A DNA stretch of 16,750 nt. It comes from an uncultured Streptococcus sp. (GTDB lineage: Bacteria; Bacillota; Bacilli; Lactobacillales; Streptococcaceae). The position numbers and the translations under genes are program-made. The first letter of the stretch is position 1. Each line of letters begins with the position of its first letter. The notes under the pieces were generated by a model, which worked only from the letters and a program-made list of their open reading frames with translations, was not told where the DNA came from and did not search any database. Of the stretch, positions 6,307 to 13,214 are shown in pieces. Location of the stretch: contig CABPWC010000022.1 in the NCBI GenBank assembly GCA_902461025.1, positions 1 through 16,750 on the forward strand, in the 5' to 3' direction.

Positions 6307-6909
6307 TTATACCTCCTTAAAAGGGATTGCTGGTATCTTGGCAAGAATATCTTCTCGAGTAATTGAACCTTGGCGTAGAATTTTCGCCTTGTCACCAGAT
6401 AAGTCTATAATAGTCGAATCTTGACCTGTTAAAAAAGCATCATCTTCGAGTCCCAGAACCTCTTGTCCGAAGTCTTTTAAAATTTCTTTAAACCTAACTC
6501 CACTTGATTGGCCTGAGATATTGGCAGACGGGCCGATTAAGGGACCAAACTCACGAATCAATTCTAGAGTTATAGGGTGACTGGGCATCCGAAATCCAAC
6601 AGTCGTTAAGTCTGAATTGACCCAGTAAGGGACCTTGTCATTAGCTTCTAGGATAATGGTCAATGGACCAGGAAGAAAACTATCACAAAGTTTTTGTAAA
6701 TAAGGTGGCTGATTCTTTGAAAAGTTCAAGATATCATCTAAATTAGCAACATTGAGATTGAGTGCCTTATCTCTTGGACGACGTTTTAGCTGGTAGACAT
6801 GGTCAACAGCCTTCTCATCTAATGCTTTTGCAAAGAGACCATAGACTGTTTCGGTCGGCAAAACTACTGCTCCACCCTTTTCCAATTCTTGCTTAATTTT
6901 CTCCATCAT
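6307..6909 (-). CDS. L-threonylcarbamoyladenylate synthase, Sua5/YciO/YrdC/YwlC family
   Basis: The enzyme makes threonylcarbamoyl-AMP from threonine, bicarbonate and ATP. The TsaD complex then uses it for the t6A modification at position 37 of ANN-decoding tRNAs. The 200-residue product contains VVLPTETVYGLFA (about 15-27), the KRRPRDKALNLNV stretch (about 42-54) and GPSANISGQSSG, all typical of the YrdC fold. It is the short form and lacks the C-terminal Sua5 domain of the roughly 340-residue proteins. The ATG at 6909 is preferred; a TTG (6912) directly before it and another ATG (6906) after it are alternatives. The gene overlaps the end of prmC by 17 bases. Symbols in use are tsaC, sua5 and ywlC. 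Confidence 0.93.
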   Translation of the reverse strand: MMEKIKQELEKGGAVVLPTETVYGLFAKALDEKAVDHVYQLKRRPRDKALNLNVANLDDILNFSKNQPPYLQKLCDSFLPGPLTIILEANDKVPYWVNSDLTTVGFRMPSHPITLELIREFGPLIGPSANISGQSSGVRFKEILKDFGQEVLGLEDDAFLTGQDSTIIDLSGDKAKILRQGSITREDILAKIPAIPFKEV

Positions 6910-7729
6910 CAATGACTACCATCCTATCTTGGCCAAATTGGTCTTTGAGCGTTCGAACTCGCTTCTCAGGAAGATTTTCCATAAAGAGAGCGGGCACACT
7001 TTGACCTTGTTTGTAGCCAATTTCAAGATAAATCTTACCACCATCATTTAGATAGTCCTTGGAGTCTTCCGCGATTCTACGGTAGATAGCTAGGCCATCC
7101 TCGTCAGCAAAAAGTGCCAAATGTGGTTCTGAATGTAGAACATTCAAACCAACTTCTACCTCATCTGCTCGAGAAATGTATGGTGGATTGGATACAATTA
7201 TATCATATTTTGAAGAAATTTCGGAGAAACAGTCAGTTCTGATAAATGTGAGATCTAGATCTTGCCTCTTGGCATTCTCTGTTGCAAGCTCTAATGCATC
7301 CCTTGAAATATCCGCAGCTGTGACCGACCAATCTAGTCTATTTTTAGCTAAAGCAAGGGCTATTGCACCGCTTCCTGTTCCGATATCTAGTACTTTGAGA
7401 TTTTTCTCAGGATTTTCAGTCAAGATGAGTTCTACTAACTCTTCTGTCTCTGGACGGGGAATCAAGACCCTCTCATCTACCTTTAACTCCATCCCAAAGA
7501 ATTCAGCATGACCGATGATGTATTGGGCAGGTATATGTGCTGCCAATTTTTTGTAGATTTCCTCCACAAATTGCTTTTCTTCCTCTGTTACTTCTTTCTG
7601 AAGGGTGAAGATGAAGTCTGTAAAAGATAGATTTTTTAGGCTACGATAGACAAAGGAGAGGCTTTCTGCTTCCTCTCCTTGTACTATCAACTTTTCCTCA
7701 AAATCTTTAAAAATTTGAGCTAATTTCAT
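6893..7729 (-). CDS. prmC: Peptide chain release factor N5-glutamine methyltransferase
   Basis: PrmC (HemK) uses SAM to methylate the glutamine of the GGQ motif of RF1 and RF2, which speeds peptide release. The 278-residue protein has the N-terminal helical domain that binds the release factor (about 1-80), RPETE (92-96), the SAM loop VLDIGTGSGAIALALA (113-128) and the substrate-binding NPPY (181-184) typical of glutamine N5 methylases. Its substrate gene, prfA, lies directly upstream, and the two overlap by one base in TAATG at 7729, pointing to coupled translation. There is no strong binding site of its own. Confidence 0.96.
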   Translation of the reverse strand: MKLAQIFKDFEEKLIVQGEEAESLSFVYRSLKNLSFTDFIFTLQKEVTEEEKQFVEEIYKKLAAHIPAQYIIGHAEFFGMELKVDERVLIPRPETEELVELILTENPEKNLKVLDIGTGSGAIALALAKNRLDWSVTAADISRDALELATENAKRQDLDLTFIRTDCFSEISSKYDIIVSNPPYISRADEVEVGLNVLHSEPHLALFADEDGLAIYRRIAEDSKDYLNDGGKIYLEIGYKQGQSVPALFMENLPEKRVRTLKDQFGQDRMVVIDDGEN

Positions 7730-8808
7730 TATTTGTTTAATTCTTCCAATTTTTGTGTTTGGTCATAAAGAACCAAGGCATCTACCACTTCATCTAATTT
7801 ACCAGCTAGAATTGTATCAAGTTTTTGTAGAGTTAAACCGATACGATGGTCTGTTACACGGTTTTGTGGGAAGTTATAAGTACGAATACGCTCTGAACGA
7901 TCACCAGTACCGATTGTAGACTTACGCTCAGCGTCTTGCTCATCTTGGGCAATCTGAGCAAAGTGGTCAGCAACACGCGCACGAATGATCTTCATGGCCT
8001 TTTCACGGTTTTTCTGCTGGGTACGTTCTTCCTGCATCTCAACCTTGATATTGGTTGGCAAGTGAACGATACGAACGGCAGTCGCAACCTTGTTGACGTT
8101 CTGTCCACCAGCACCAGATGCGTGGTAGATATCAACACGAAGGTCTTTAGGATCAATGTCATACTCGACTTCTTCGATTTCTGGCATAACGAGAACTGTC
8201 GCTGTTGAGGTATGCACACGACCTTGACTTTCTGTCACAGGAACACGTTGCACACGATGAGCACCTGACTCATACTTAAGCTTAGAGTAAACTGACTGAC
8301 CAGAAACCATAGCAACCACTTCTTTGAAGCCACCGACCCCGTTCATTGAGGCTTCCATGACTTCAAAGCGCCAGCCTTGGGCTTCAGCGTACTTCTGATA
8401 CATAGTTAGAAGGTCTCCAGCAAAAAGTGCTGCCTCATCTCCACCAGCTGCTCCACGGATTTCAAGGATGATGTTCTTATCATCGTTTGGATCTTTTGGA
8501 AGAAGCAAGATTTTCAATTTTTCTTCGTATTCTTCTTTTTCTGCCTTAGCATCCTTGAGTTCTTGCTTAGCCATTTCTTCCAAGTCGGCATCTCCGCCTG
8601 ATTCCTTAATCATCTCTTCAGCATCAACGATGTTTTGGAGGACTTGTTTGTATTCACGGTAGGCGATTACGGTGTCACGAGTTGAAGCTTCCTCTTTTGA
8701 AAGCTCCATGAAACGCTTGGTATCAGATACCACATCAGGGTCGCTCAGCAATTCTCCCAACTCTTCATAACGGTCTTCTACAGCTTGTAGTTGATCATAG
8801 ATGTTCAT
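7729..8808 (-). CDS. prfA: Peptide chain release factor 1 (RF1)
   Basis: RF1 recognises UAA and UAG stop codons in the ribosomal A site and triggers hydrolysis of peptidyl-tRNA. The 359-residue length is normal. The RF1-type anticodon tripeptide reads PVT (190-192, PxT class; RF2 would carry SPF), inside HRVQRVPVTESQGRVHTST. The catalytic GGQ is at 234-236 in GAGGQNVNK, and Gln236 is the target of PrmC encoded next. The N-terminal coiled-coil arm spans about 30-105. The ATG at 8808 follows GGAG in TAAGGAGAAAAA; the first bases of that site are the stop of the upstream gene, nine bases away. Confidence 0.98.
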   Translation of the reverse strand: MNIYDQLQAVEDRYEELGELLSDPDVVSDTKRFMELSKEEASTRDTVIAYREYKQVLQNIVDAEEMIKESGGDADLEEMAKQELKDAKAEKEEYEEKLKILLLPKDPNDDKNIILEIRGAAGGDEAALFAGDLLTMYQKYAEAQGWRFEVMEASMNGVGGFKEVVAMVSGQSVYSKLKYESGAHRVQRVPVTESQGRVHTSTATVLVMPEIEEVEYDIDPKDLRVDIYHASGAGGQNVNKVATAVRIVHLPTNIKVEMQEERTQQKNREKAMKIIRARVADHFAQIAQDEQDAERKSTIGTGDRSERIRTYNFPQNRVTDHRIGLTLQKLDTILAGKLDEVVDALVLYDQTQKLEELNK

Positions 8809-8817
8809 TTTTTCTCC

Positions 8818-9297
8818 TTATTTCTGAATTGTTAAATCATAGATTGCTACTACTTCGTTCTCGGATATTTCCCCAGTTTCTTTAAATCCATAACTGAGGT
8901 AACAAGATCTTGCATGTTCATTTTCTGGTTCATAAGACAACCAAAGTTTATTGGATAAACCTGCTGGCGCTTTCCGAACATAGTCTAGCACCTTATCCAT
9001 AATTGGTTTAAAATAACCTTGATCTTGAAAATGCTTATCAATCATGAAACGAAATAGTAAATAATTTCCATTACTAATTTCGATTTTTTTATAATAAGCT
9101 AACATTACAAAACCTATGATTTCATTATTATCGTAAACTGCCAATGGAGCTACAAAATCTCCATTTTTTGTGTAGACATATGCTTCAGCTAAACTAATTG
9201 CGTTAGTAGCAATAAATTGTTTTTGATATTCCTTAACATCCAAATTCAGAACATCAAAATAATTTTTCATTGTAACATCTCTTAGTTCAATTGTCAT
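8818..9297 (-). CDS. GNAT-family N-acetyltransferase, polyamine-acetyltransferase-like
   Basis: The 159-residue product is one GNAT domain resembling the BltD and spermine/spermidine acetyltransferase group. It shows IELRDVTMKNY at the start, EIIGFVMLAYY, YLLFRFMIDKHFQDQGYFKP (about 79-98) and NEHARSCYLSYGFKETGEI near the end. The acetyl-CoA loop normally reads Q-x-x-G-x-G/A; here it is QDQGYF, with phenylalanine in place of the last small residue. That may weaken or alter cofactor binding. The ATG at 9297 overlaps the tdk 3' end by 11 bases, with AAGGAAC as a plausible binding site, so it belongs to the tdk operon. The substrate is unknown. Confidence 0.85.
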   Translation of the reverse strand: MTIELRDVTMKNYFDVLNLDVKEYQKQFIATNAISLAEAYVYTKNGDFVAPLAVYDNNEIIGFVMLAYYKKIEISNGNYLLFRFMIDKHFQDQGYFKPIMDKVLDYVRKAPAGLSNKLWLSYEPENEHARSCYLSYGFKETGEISENEVVAIYDLTIQK

Positions 9298-9886
9298 AGT
9301 CTTGTTCCTTTTTAGATGTTATCAGTGGGGCAAAATAATGTTTACGGCAAACCGAGATATAGGTTTCATTGCCACCTATCTGTATTTGTTCACCATCATA
9401 AACAGGCAGTCCGTCTTGCGTACGCAACACCATGGTCGCCTTTTTCTTACAATACTGACAAATGGTTTTGATCTCATCAATTTTATCTGCTAATAACAAT
9501 AGATGTTTAGATCCTTCGAACAGCTCATTGCGAAAGTCATTCTTCAAACCGAATGCCATAACAGGTATGTCTAACTCATCGACAACACGCGCTAGGTCGT
9601 AAACATGATGACGCTTCAGAAACTGGGCTTCATCGACCAAAACACAGTAGGGTTTTTCAGGCAAATCTCGAATAAAACCAAAAATATCCGTAGTATCATC
9701 GATAGCAACTGCTGGTCGCTTCATGCCAATCCGACTCGACACATAGCCTATACCATCTCTTGTATCCAGAGCCGAAGTCATGATAACAACTCCCTTTCCT
9801 TGCTCCTCATAGTTATAGGCTACCTTGAGAATCTCGATGGTCTTTCCTGAATTCATGGTCCCATAACGATAATACAACTGTGCCAT
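9287..9886 (-). CDS. tdk: Thymidine kinase
   Basis: The enzyme phosphorylates thymidine to dTMP with ATP in pyrimidine salvage. The 199-residue protein is of the type II (TK1-like) class. It has the P-loop GTMNSGKT (9-16), the DEAQF box with the catalytic glutamate (Glu86), a lasso-domain zinc site from CQYC (Cys143, Cys146) and CRKH (Cys180, His183), and the ETYISVC substrate loop. It is the first gene of the long minus-strand operon running to about 3023; the promoter at 9928-9936 gives a leader of roughly 35 bases. The ribosome binding site is weak. Confidence 0.97.
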   Translation of the reverse strand: MAQLYYRYGTMNSGKTIEILKVAYNYEEQGKGVVIMTSALDTRDGIGYVSSRIGMKRPAVAIDDTTDIFGFIRDLPEKPYCVLVDEAQFLKRHHVYDLARVVDELDIPVMAFGLKNDFRNELFEGSKHLLLLADKIDEIKTICQYCKKKATMVLRTQDGLPVYDGEQIQIGGNETYISVCRKHYFAPLITSKKEQDYDN

Positions 9887-9927
9887 GTTTCTATTTCACG
9901 TCCATTTCTAATTTTCTGCTACATTCT

Positions 9928-9936
9928 AGTATATCA
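9928..9936 (-). promoter_or_regulatory. Extended -10 promoter of the tdk operon
   Basis: The minus strand reads TGATATACT, an extended -10 box (TGn plus TATACT). It ends 42 bases upstream of the tdk start. No good -35 box is present, as is common for extended -10 promoters in streptococci. It faces away from the promoter at 9967-9975. Confidence 0.65.
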
Positions 9937-9966
9937 TATTTTCCAAAAGCTTTAAACGGCAAAATG

Positions 9967-9975
9967 TGGTAAAAT
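9967..9975 (+). promoter_or_regulatory. Extended -10 promoter of the tautomerase gene
   Basis: TGGTAAAAT is an extended -10 box (TGn plus TAAAAT), 33 bases upstream of the start at 10009. The -35 region is poor. Together with 9928-9936 it forms a compact divergent promoter pair. Confidence 0.55.
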
Positions 9976-10008
9976 AGAAGAAATCAAAAACTAGTGGAGG
10001 AAGCTATT

Positions 10009-10191
10009 ATGCCATTTGTACGCATCGATTTATTTGAAGGTCGCACGCTCGAGCAAAAGAAAGCCCTAGCAAAGGAAGTAACCGAAGCTGTGGTTCGTAA
10101 CACTGGTGCACCACAATCTGCTGTTCATGTCATCATCAACGATATGCCTGAAGGAACTTACTTCCCGCAAGGGGAAATGCGCACTAAGTAA
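10009..10191 (+). CDS. 4-oxalocrotonate tautomerase family protein (DmpI/XylH-like)
   Basis: The 60-residue product begins MPFVRIDLFEGRTLEQKKAL. Removal of the start Met exposes Pro1, the catalytic base of this family, and an arginine at position 11 of the mature chain (in EGRT) matches the family. Such proteins form small hexamers and tautomerise 2-hydroxymuconate-type substrates in aromatic catabolism, but streptococci lack that pathway, so the cellular substrate is unknown. The ATG at 10009 is chosen because GGAGGAAG (9997-10003) precedes it and the reactive proline must be second; an in-frame ATG at 9994 would bury both. It has its own promoter and terminator, so it is probably monocistronic. 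Confidence 0.9.
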   Translation: MPFVRIDLFEGRTLEQKKALAKEVTEAVVRNTGAPQSAVHVIINDMPEGTYFPQGEMRTK

Positions 10192-10222
10192 AGCTTAAGC
10201 GATATGCTTAGGCTTTTCTTTA
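10191..10222 (+). terminator. Intrinsic terminator of the tautomerase gene
   Basis: AAGCTTAAGC (10191-10200) pairs with GCTTAGGCTT (10206-10215) around GATAT, giving ten pairs with one wobble, followed by TTCTTT. The stem begins at the last base of the stop codon. Confidence 0.75.
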
Positions 10223-10235
10223 TAAGTGGCATCCG

Positions 10236-10264
10236 TTGATTAAAAAACTTTATTTTGTTACAAT
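10236..10264 (+). promoter_or_regulatory. Promoter of mnmE
   Basis: TTGATT (10236-10241) and TACAAT (10259-10264) are exactly 17 bp apart. The start codon of mnmE follows 41 bases later, which leaves a short leader. Confidence 0.65.
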
Positions 10265-10305
10265 TTTAAGAGATATTTGTATATAAATTGTTAAAAGGAA
10301 ATGAA

Positions 10306-11679
10306 ATGATTACACGTGAATTTGATACCATTGCTGCAATCTCCACACCTCTCGGAGAAGGAGCCATTGGTATTGTCCGCTTGAGCGGAACAGACAGTTT
10401 TGCCATAGCGCAAAAGATTTTTAAAGGTAAAGACTTGAGCAAGGTTGCTAGCCACACACTTAATTACGGCCACATTGTTGACCCTTTAACTGGTAAAGTT
10501 ATGGACGAGGTCATGGTTGGGGCTATGAAGTCTCCGAAGACCTTTACTCGTGAGGATATTATCGAGATTAACACCCACGGTGGGATTGCCGTGACCAATG
10601 AAATCCTGCAATTGGCTATCCGTGAAGGGGCTCGCATGGCAGAACCTGGTGAGTTTACCAAACGTGCCTTCCTCAATGGTCGTGTGGACTTGACTCAGGC
10701 TGAGGCAGTGATGGATATCATTCGTGCTAAGACTGACAAGGCTATGAATATAGCAGTCAAACAACTTGATGGATCCCTGTCTGACCTCATTAACAATACT
10801 CGTCAGGAAATTCTCAATACCTTGGCTCAGGTTGAGGTTAATATCGATTACCCTGAGTATGACGATGTGGAAGAAGCCACTACTGCTGTTGTCCGCGAAA
10901 AAACTATGGAGTTTGAACAACTCTTGACCAATCTCCTAAAAACTGCACGTCGTGGTAAAATTCTCCGCGAAGGAATTGCAACGGCCATCATTGGTCGTCC
11001 TAACGTTGGGAAATCAAGTCTTCTCAACAACCTCCTCCGTGAAGATAAGGCCATTGTAACGGATATTGCAGGGACTACTCGAGATGTCATTGAAGAATAC
11101 GTCAATATCAACGGTGTTCCACTGAAGTTGATTGATACTGCTGGTATTCGTGAAACAGATGATATCGTGGAACAGATCGGTGTTGAACGCTCCAAAAAAG
11201 CCCTCAAGGAAGCTGACTTGGTTCTACTGGTGCTAAATGCTAGTGAACCACTAACAGCACAAGACAGACAACTTCTAGAAATCAGTCAGGACACTAATCG
11301 TATCATTCTTCTCAACAAAACTGACCTCCCAGAAGCGATTGAAACTGCTGAACTTCCAGATGATGTCATCCGTATTTCAGTCCTTAAAAATCAAAACATT
11401 GATAAGATTGAAGAGCGCATCAACAACCTCTTCTTTGAAAATGCAGGCTTGGTCGAACAAGATGCTACCTATCTATCCAACGCCCGTCATATTTCATTAA
11501 TCGAAAAGGCTGTTGAAAGCTTACAAGCAGTTAACGAAGGTCTTGAACTGGGTATGCCAGTTGATCTGCTTCAAGTTGATTTAACTCGAACCTGGGAAAT
11601 TCTTGGCGAGATAACTGGTGATGCTGCGCCAGATGAGCTTATTACCCAGTTGTTTAGTCAATTTTGTCTGGGTAAATAA
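10306..11679 (+). CDS. mnmE: tRNA modification GTPase MnmE (TrmE)
   Basis: MnmE works with MnmG (GidA) to add the carboxymethylaminomethyl group to U34 of tRNAs reading NNA/NNG codons, using methylene-THF, GTP hydrolysis and potassium. The 457-residue protein has the N-terminal THF-binding domain (about 1-118) and a helical domain. The inserted G domain carries the P-loop GRPNVGKSS (230-238), DIAGTTRD (253-260), DTAG (277-280) and NKTD (337-340). The C-terminal motif is FCLGK with the conserved cysteine (Cys454). The ATG at 10306 follows AAAAGGAAATGAA; the frame is open to a TTG at 10288, but that lies upstream of the binding site. The gene is transcribed alone, from the promoter at 10236-10264 to the terminator at 11718. 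Confidence 0.97.
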   Translation: MITREFDTIAAISTPLGEGAIGIVRLSGTDSFAIAQKIFKGKDLSKVASHTLNYGHIVDPLTGKVMDEVMVGAMKSPKTFTREDIIEINTHGGIAVTNEILQLAIREGARMAEPGEFTKRAFLNGRVDLTQAEAVMDIIRAKTDKAMNIAVKQLDGSLSDLINNTRQEILNTLAQVEVNIDYPEYDDVEEATTAVVREKTMEFEQLLTNLLKTARRGKILREGIATAIIGRPNVGKSSLLNNLLREDKAIVTDIAGTTRDVIEEYVNINGVPLKLIDTAGIRETDDIVEQIGVERSKKALKEADLVLLVLNASEPLTAQDRQLLEISQDTNRIILLNKTDLPEAIETAELPDDVIRISVLKNQNIDKIEERINNLFFENAGLVEQDATYLSNARHISLIEKAVESLQAVNEGLELGMPVDLLQVDLTRTWEILGEITGDAAPDELITQLFSQFCLGK

Positions 11680-11717
11680 CATAAAAACTAAGTCAAAAAA
11701 TACTATTCACCTAAAAA

Positions 11718-11752
11718 GAGGTTGGGACAAAAAGATCCCGACCTCACTTTTT
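11718..11752 (+). terminator. Bidirectional intrinsic terminator between mnmE and the ferrochelatase gene
   Basis: GAGGTTGGGA (11718-11727) pairs with TCCCGACCTC (11736-11745), ten pairs with one wobble, around ACAAAAAGA. On the plus strand it is followed by ACTTTTT; on the minus strand the stem runs into TTTTT (11717-11713). It can therefore end mnmE and also the converging gene at 11966-13060. It forms one end of the repeat element at 11718-11885. Confidence 0.8.
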
Positions 11753-11885
11753 ATTATCAATCATAATTTGACGCGGTAGCTGATTGAACTTTTTGTTCGT
11801 CTTTTAGACTCCAAAAAGCTCCTAATCATCCTCGCGGGGCTGAGACTACGAAATCAAGACTTTGTCTATCGATTTCTGTCCCACC
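11718..11885. repeat. Small intergenic repeat element with TGGGACA ends
   Basis: The stretch starts GAGGTTGGGACA and ends TGTCCCACC (11877-11885), so the ends form an imperfect inverted repeat (GGTTGGGACA against GGTGGGACA). No reading frame of note lies inside. The hairpin terminator makes up one end, and near the other end an imperfect AAATC...GATTT hairpin surrounds AGACAAAGTCT (about 11850-11876). Sequences of this type (GTGGGACAGAAATCG at one end, a GGGAC hairpin at the other) recur, as I remember, between genes in mitis-group genomes. It carries no transposase. The remaining bases to 11965 hold nothing I can identify. Confidence 0.55.
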
Positions 11886-11965
11886 GCCTTTTCTTTCACC
11901 TTCTAAGTATATCCTGCCTTAGCAGATATTTGAAACAAAATTTACCAGTTCTTTTCTATTTTCAC

Positions 11966-13060
11966 TTAGTCTTTAGGTAATTTGCCAGCTTTTTCAAGCA
12001 TTTTTTTGATTAAATAGGGCATCTTGACATTTTCACGACCTTTTTTCTCAATTAATTTTTTAACAAATTCTGGCATTTGTAAGTCTTGTGATTCATCTAA
12101 AATATTCTTAGTTTCATCCGAAGGTACTAATTCATCAAAGGTTTCTTCTTCTGGGAGGAATTCTCTAAATTCTTTATGTTCATTAGCTCGGATAATATTG
12201 ACCAAGGCATCAATCAAACGAGAATCTGTATTTGGCATTGGTGGACGATGGTAGTTCACCTCCAATTCCTGACACAAGTCATGACATTCCACATCGTTGT
12301 CAAACAAGACTTCAATATGCTCACTGATAAAACTAATAGGCACAAAAATATAATGCTCTGGATGTTCTTCCTGTTCTCTAAGATACTCCAATACATCTGG
12401 TTTAATCCAAGGAATACCAATATCACTTTCGCTCTGCCAAGTGTTGGTATATTGATCTGGTTTCAAGCCTAATTTCTCAGCAATTAACTTGCTATTTTCG
12501 AAAATCTGGTCGATATAGGGATCACCAAAATCCAAGGCAAAAATGGGTACACTGTGGGCAGAAAAGATGACTTTAAAGCTATCCTGTTTCACCTTTTCTT
12601 TTAAAATTTTAGCAATTTCAGCTGTCCAATAGTTTAATAGTGCTTCTTCTTGATACCAGTCCTTAATAACTAAAAACTGAATTTGTTTGCTTTCCAGAAA
12701 CTTTTCGTACCCCATGACAGAGTAAAAGGAATAGTGTGGCTCCAAAATTAAGCAAATACACTTTTCAATTCCATCTACTTCCATTTGCCGAATTATATCT
12801 GGAATAAAAGGGGTTGAAAATTTATTGGCAAAATAGACACTATATTCATTACCTAACCTAGCTTCTACCAAGGCAACTTCTTCACGGGTAATTTTTTGAA
12901 GTGGAGTTCCTCCAATTCGAACATAATTATCATAAAGGGTTTGAATCTCGTGGTCTTGAGGTCGAACTCCTCGACGAATGTTGGTAAAAAAGTCGGCTAC
13001 TCCTTCAAAGGTAATCTCTTCTGGTGAACCAAATGTCATCATTAAAATTGCTCTTTTCAT
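11966..13060 (-). CDS. hemH: Ferrochelatase (HemH/CpfC family) with a C-terminal tail
   Basis: Ferrochelatases insert Fe2+ into (copro)porphyrin in the cytoplasm. The 364-residue product has AILMMTFGSPEE at the start, GGTPLQKIT (50-58), the active-site histidine in SAHSVP (His169) and SFISEHIEVLFDND (243-256) with the conserved glutamate (Glu250). A tail after about residue 290 adds some 55-70 residues to the usual length. It is acidic at first and then carries two similar basic segments, MPEFVKKLIEKKGR and MPYLIKKMLEKAGK. No other haem genes are in view, and streptococci generally lack the haem pathway, so the physiological reaction is uncertain (imported porphyrin or reverse reaction). The ATG at 13060 follows AAGGATGCAGAG. 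Its promoter faces away from pepT. Confidence 0.9.
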   Translation of the reverse strand: MKRAILMMTFGSPEEITFEGVADFFTNIRRGVRPQDHEIQTLYDNYVRIGGTPLQKITREEVALVEARLGNEYSVYFANKFSTPFIPDIIRQMEVDGIEKCICLILEPHYSFYSVMGYEKFLESKQIQFLVIKDWYQEEALLNYWTAEIAKILKEKVKQDSFKVIFSAHSVPIFALDFGDPYIDQIFENSKLIAEKLGLKPDQYTNTWQSESDIGIPWIKPDVLEYLREQEEHPEHYIFVPISFISEHIEVLFDNDVECHDLCQELEVNYHRPPMPNTDSRLIDALVNIIRANEHKEFREFLPEEETFDELVPSDETKNILDESQDLQMPEFVKKLIEKKGRENVKMPYLIKKMLEKAGKLPKD

Positions 13061-13092
13061 CTCTGCATCCTTGTGATATTTTTATCTTTCTT

Positions 13093-13121
13093 ATTGTATC
13101 ACTAAAGAAGCTATAAGTAAA
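13093..13121 (-). promoter_or_regulatory. Promoter of the ferrochelatase gene
   Basis: On the minus strand TTTACT (13121-13116) and TACAAT (13098-13093) are 17 bp apart, and the -10 is preceded by TGA, an extended -10. The start codon is about 33 bases downstream. Confidence 0.65.
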
Positions 13122-13155
13122 CGCTAACATAAGGATTTTATCTCCCTTCCGACTT

Positions 13156-13184
13156 TTGTTTTTCTCTTCTTTCTATGATACAAT
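13156..13184 (+). promoter_or_regulatory. Promoter of pepT
   Basis: TTGTTT (13156-13161) and TACAAT (13179-13184) are 17 bp apart; the -10 box is extended by TGA (13176-13178). The pepT start follows 30 bases later. It shares the TGATACAAT core with the divergent ferrochelatase promoter 80 bases away. Confidence 0.7.
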
Positions 13185-13214
13185 GGTTTTAAAGAAGGAA
13201 AAAAAGGAGTTATG

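Noticed and set aside
9887..10008. Riboswitch or long leader between tdk and the tautomerase gene
   Set aside because: The gap is filled by two divergent extended -10 promoters and short leaders. No conserved RNA structure is visible.
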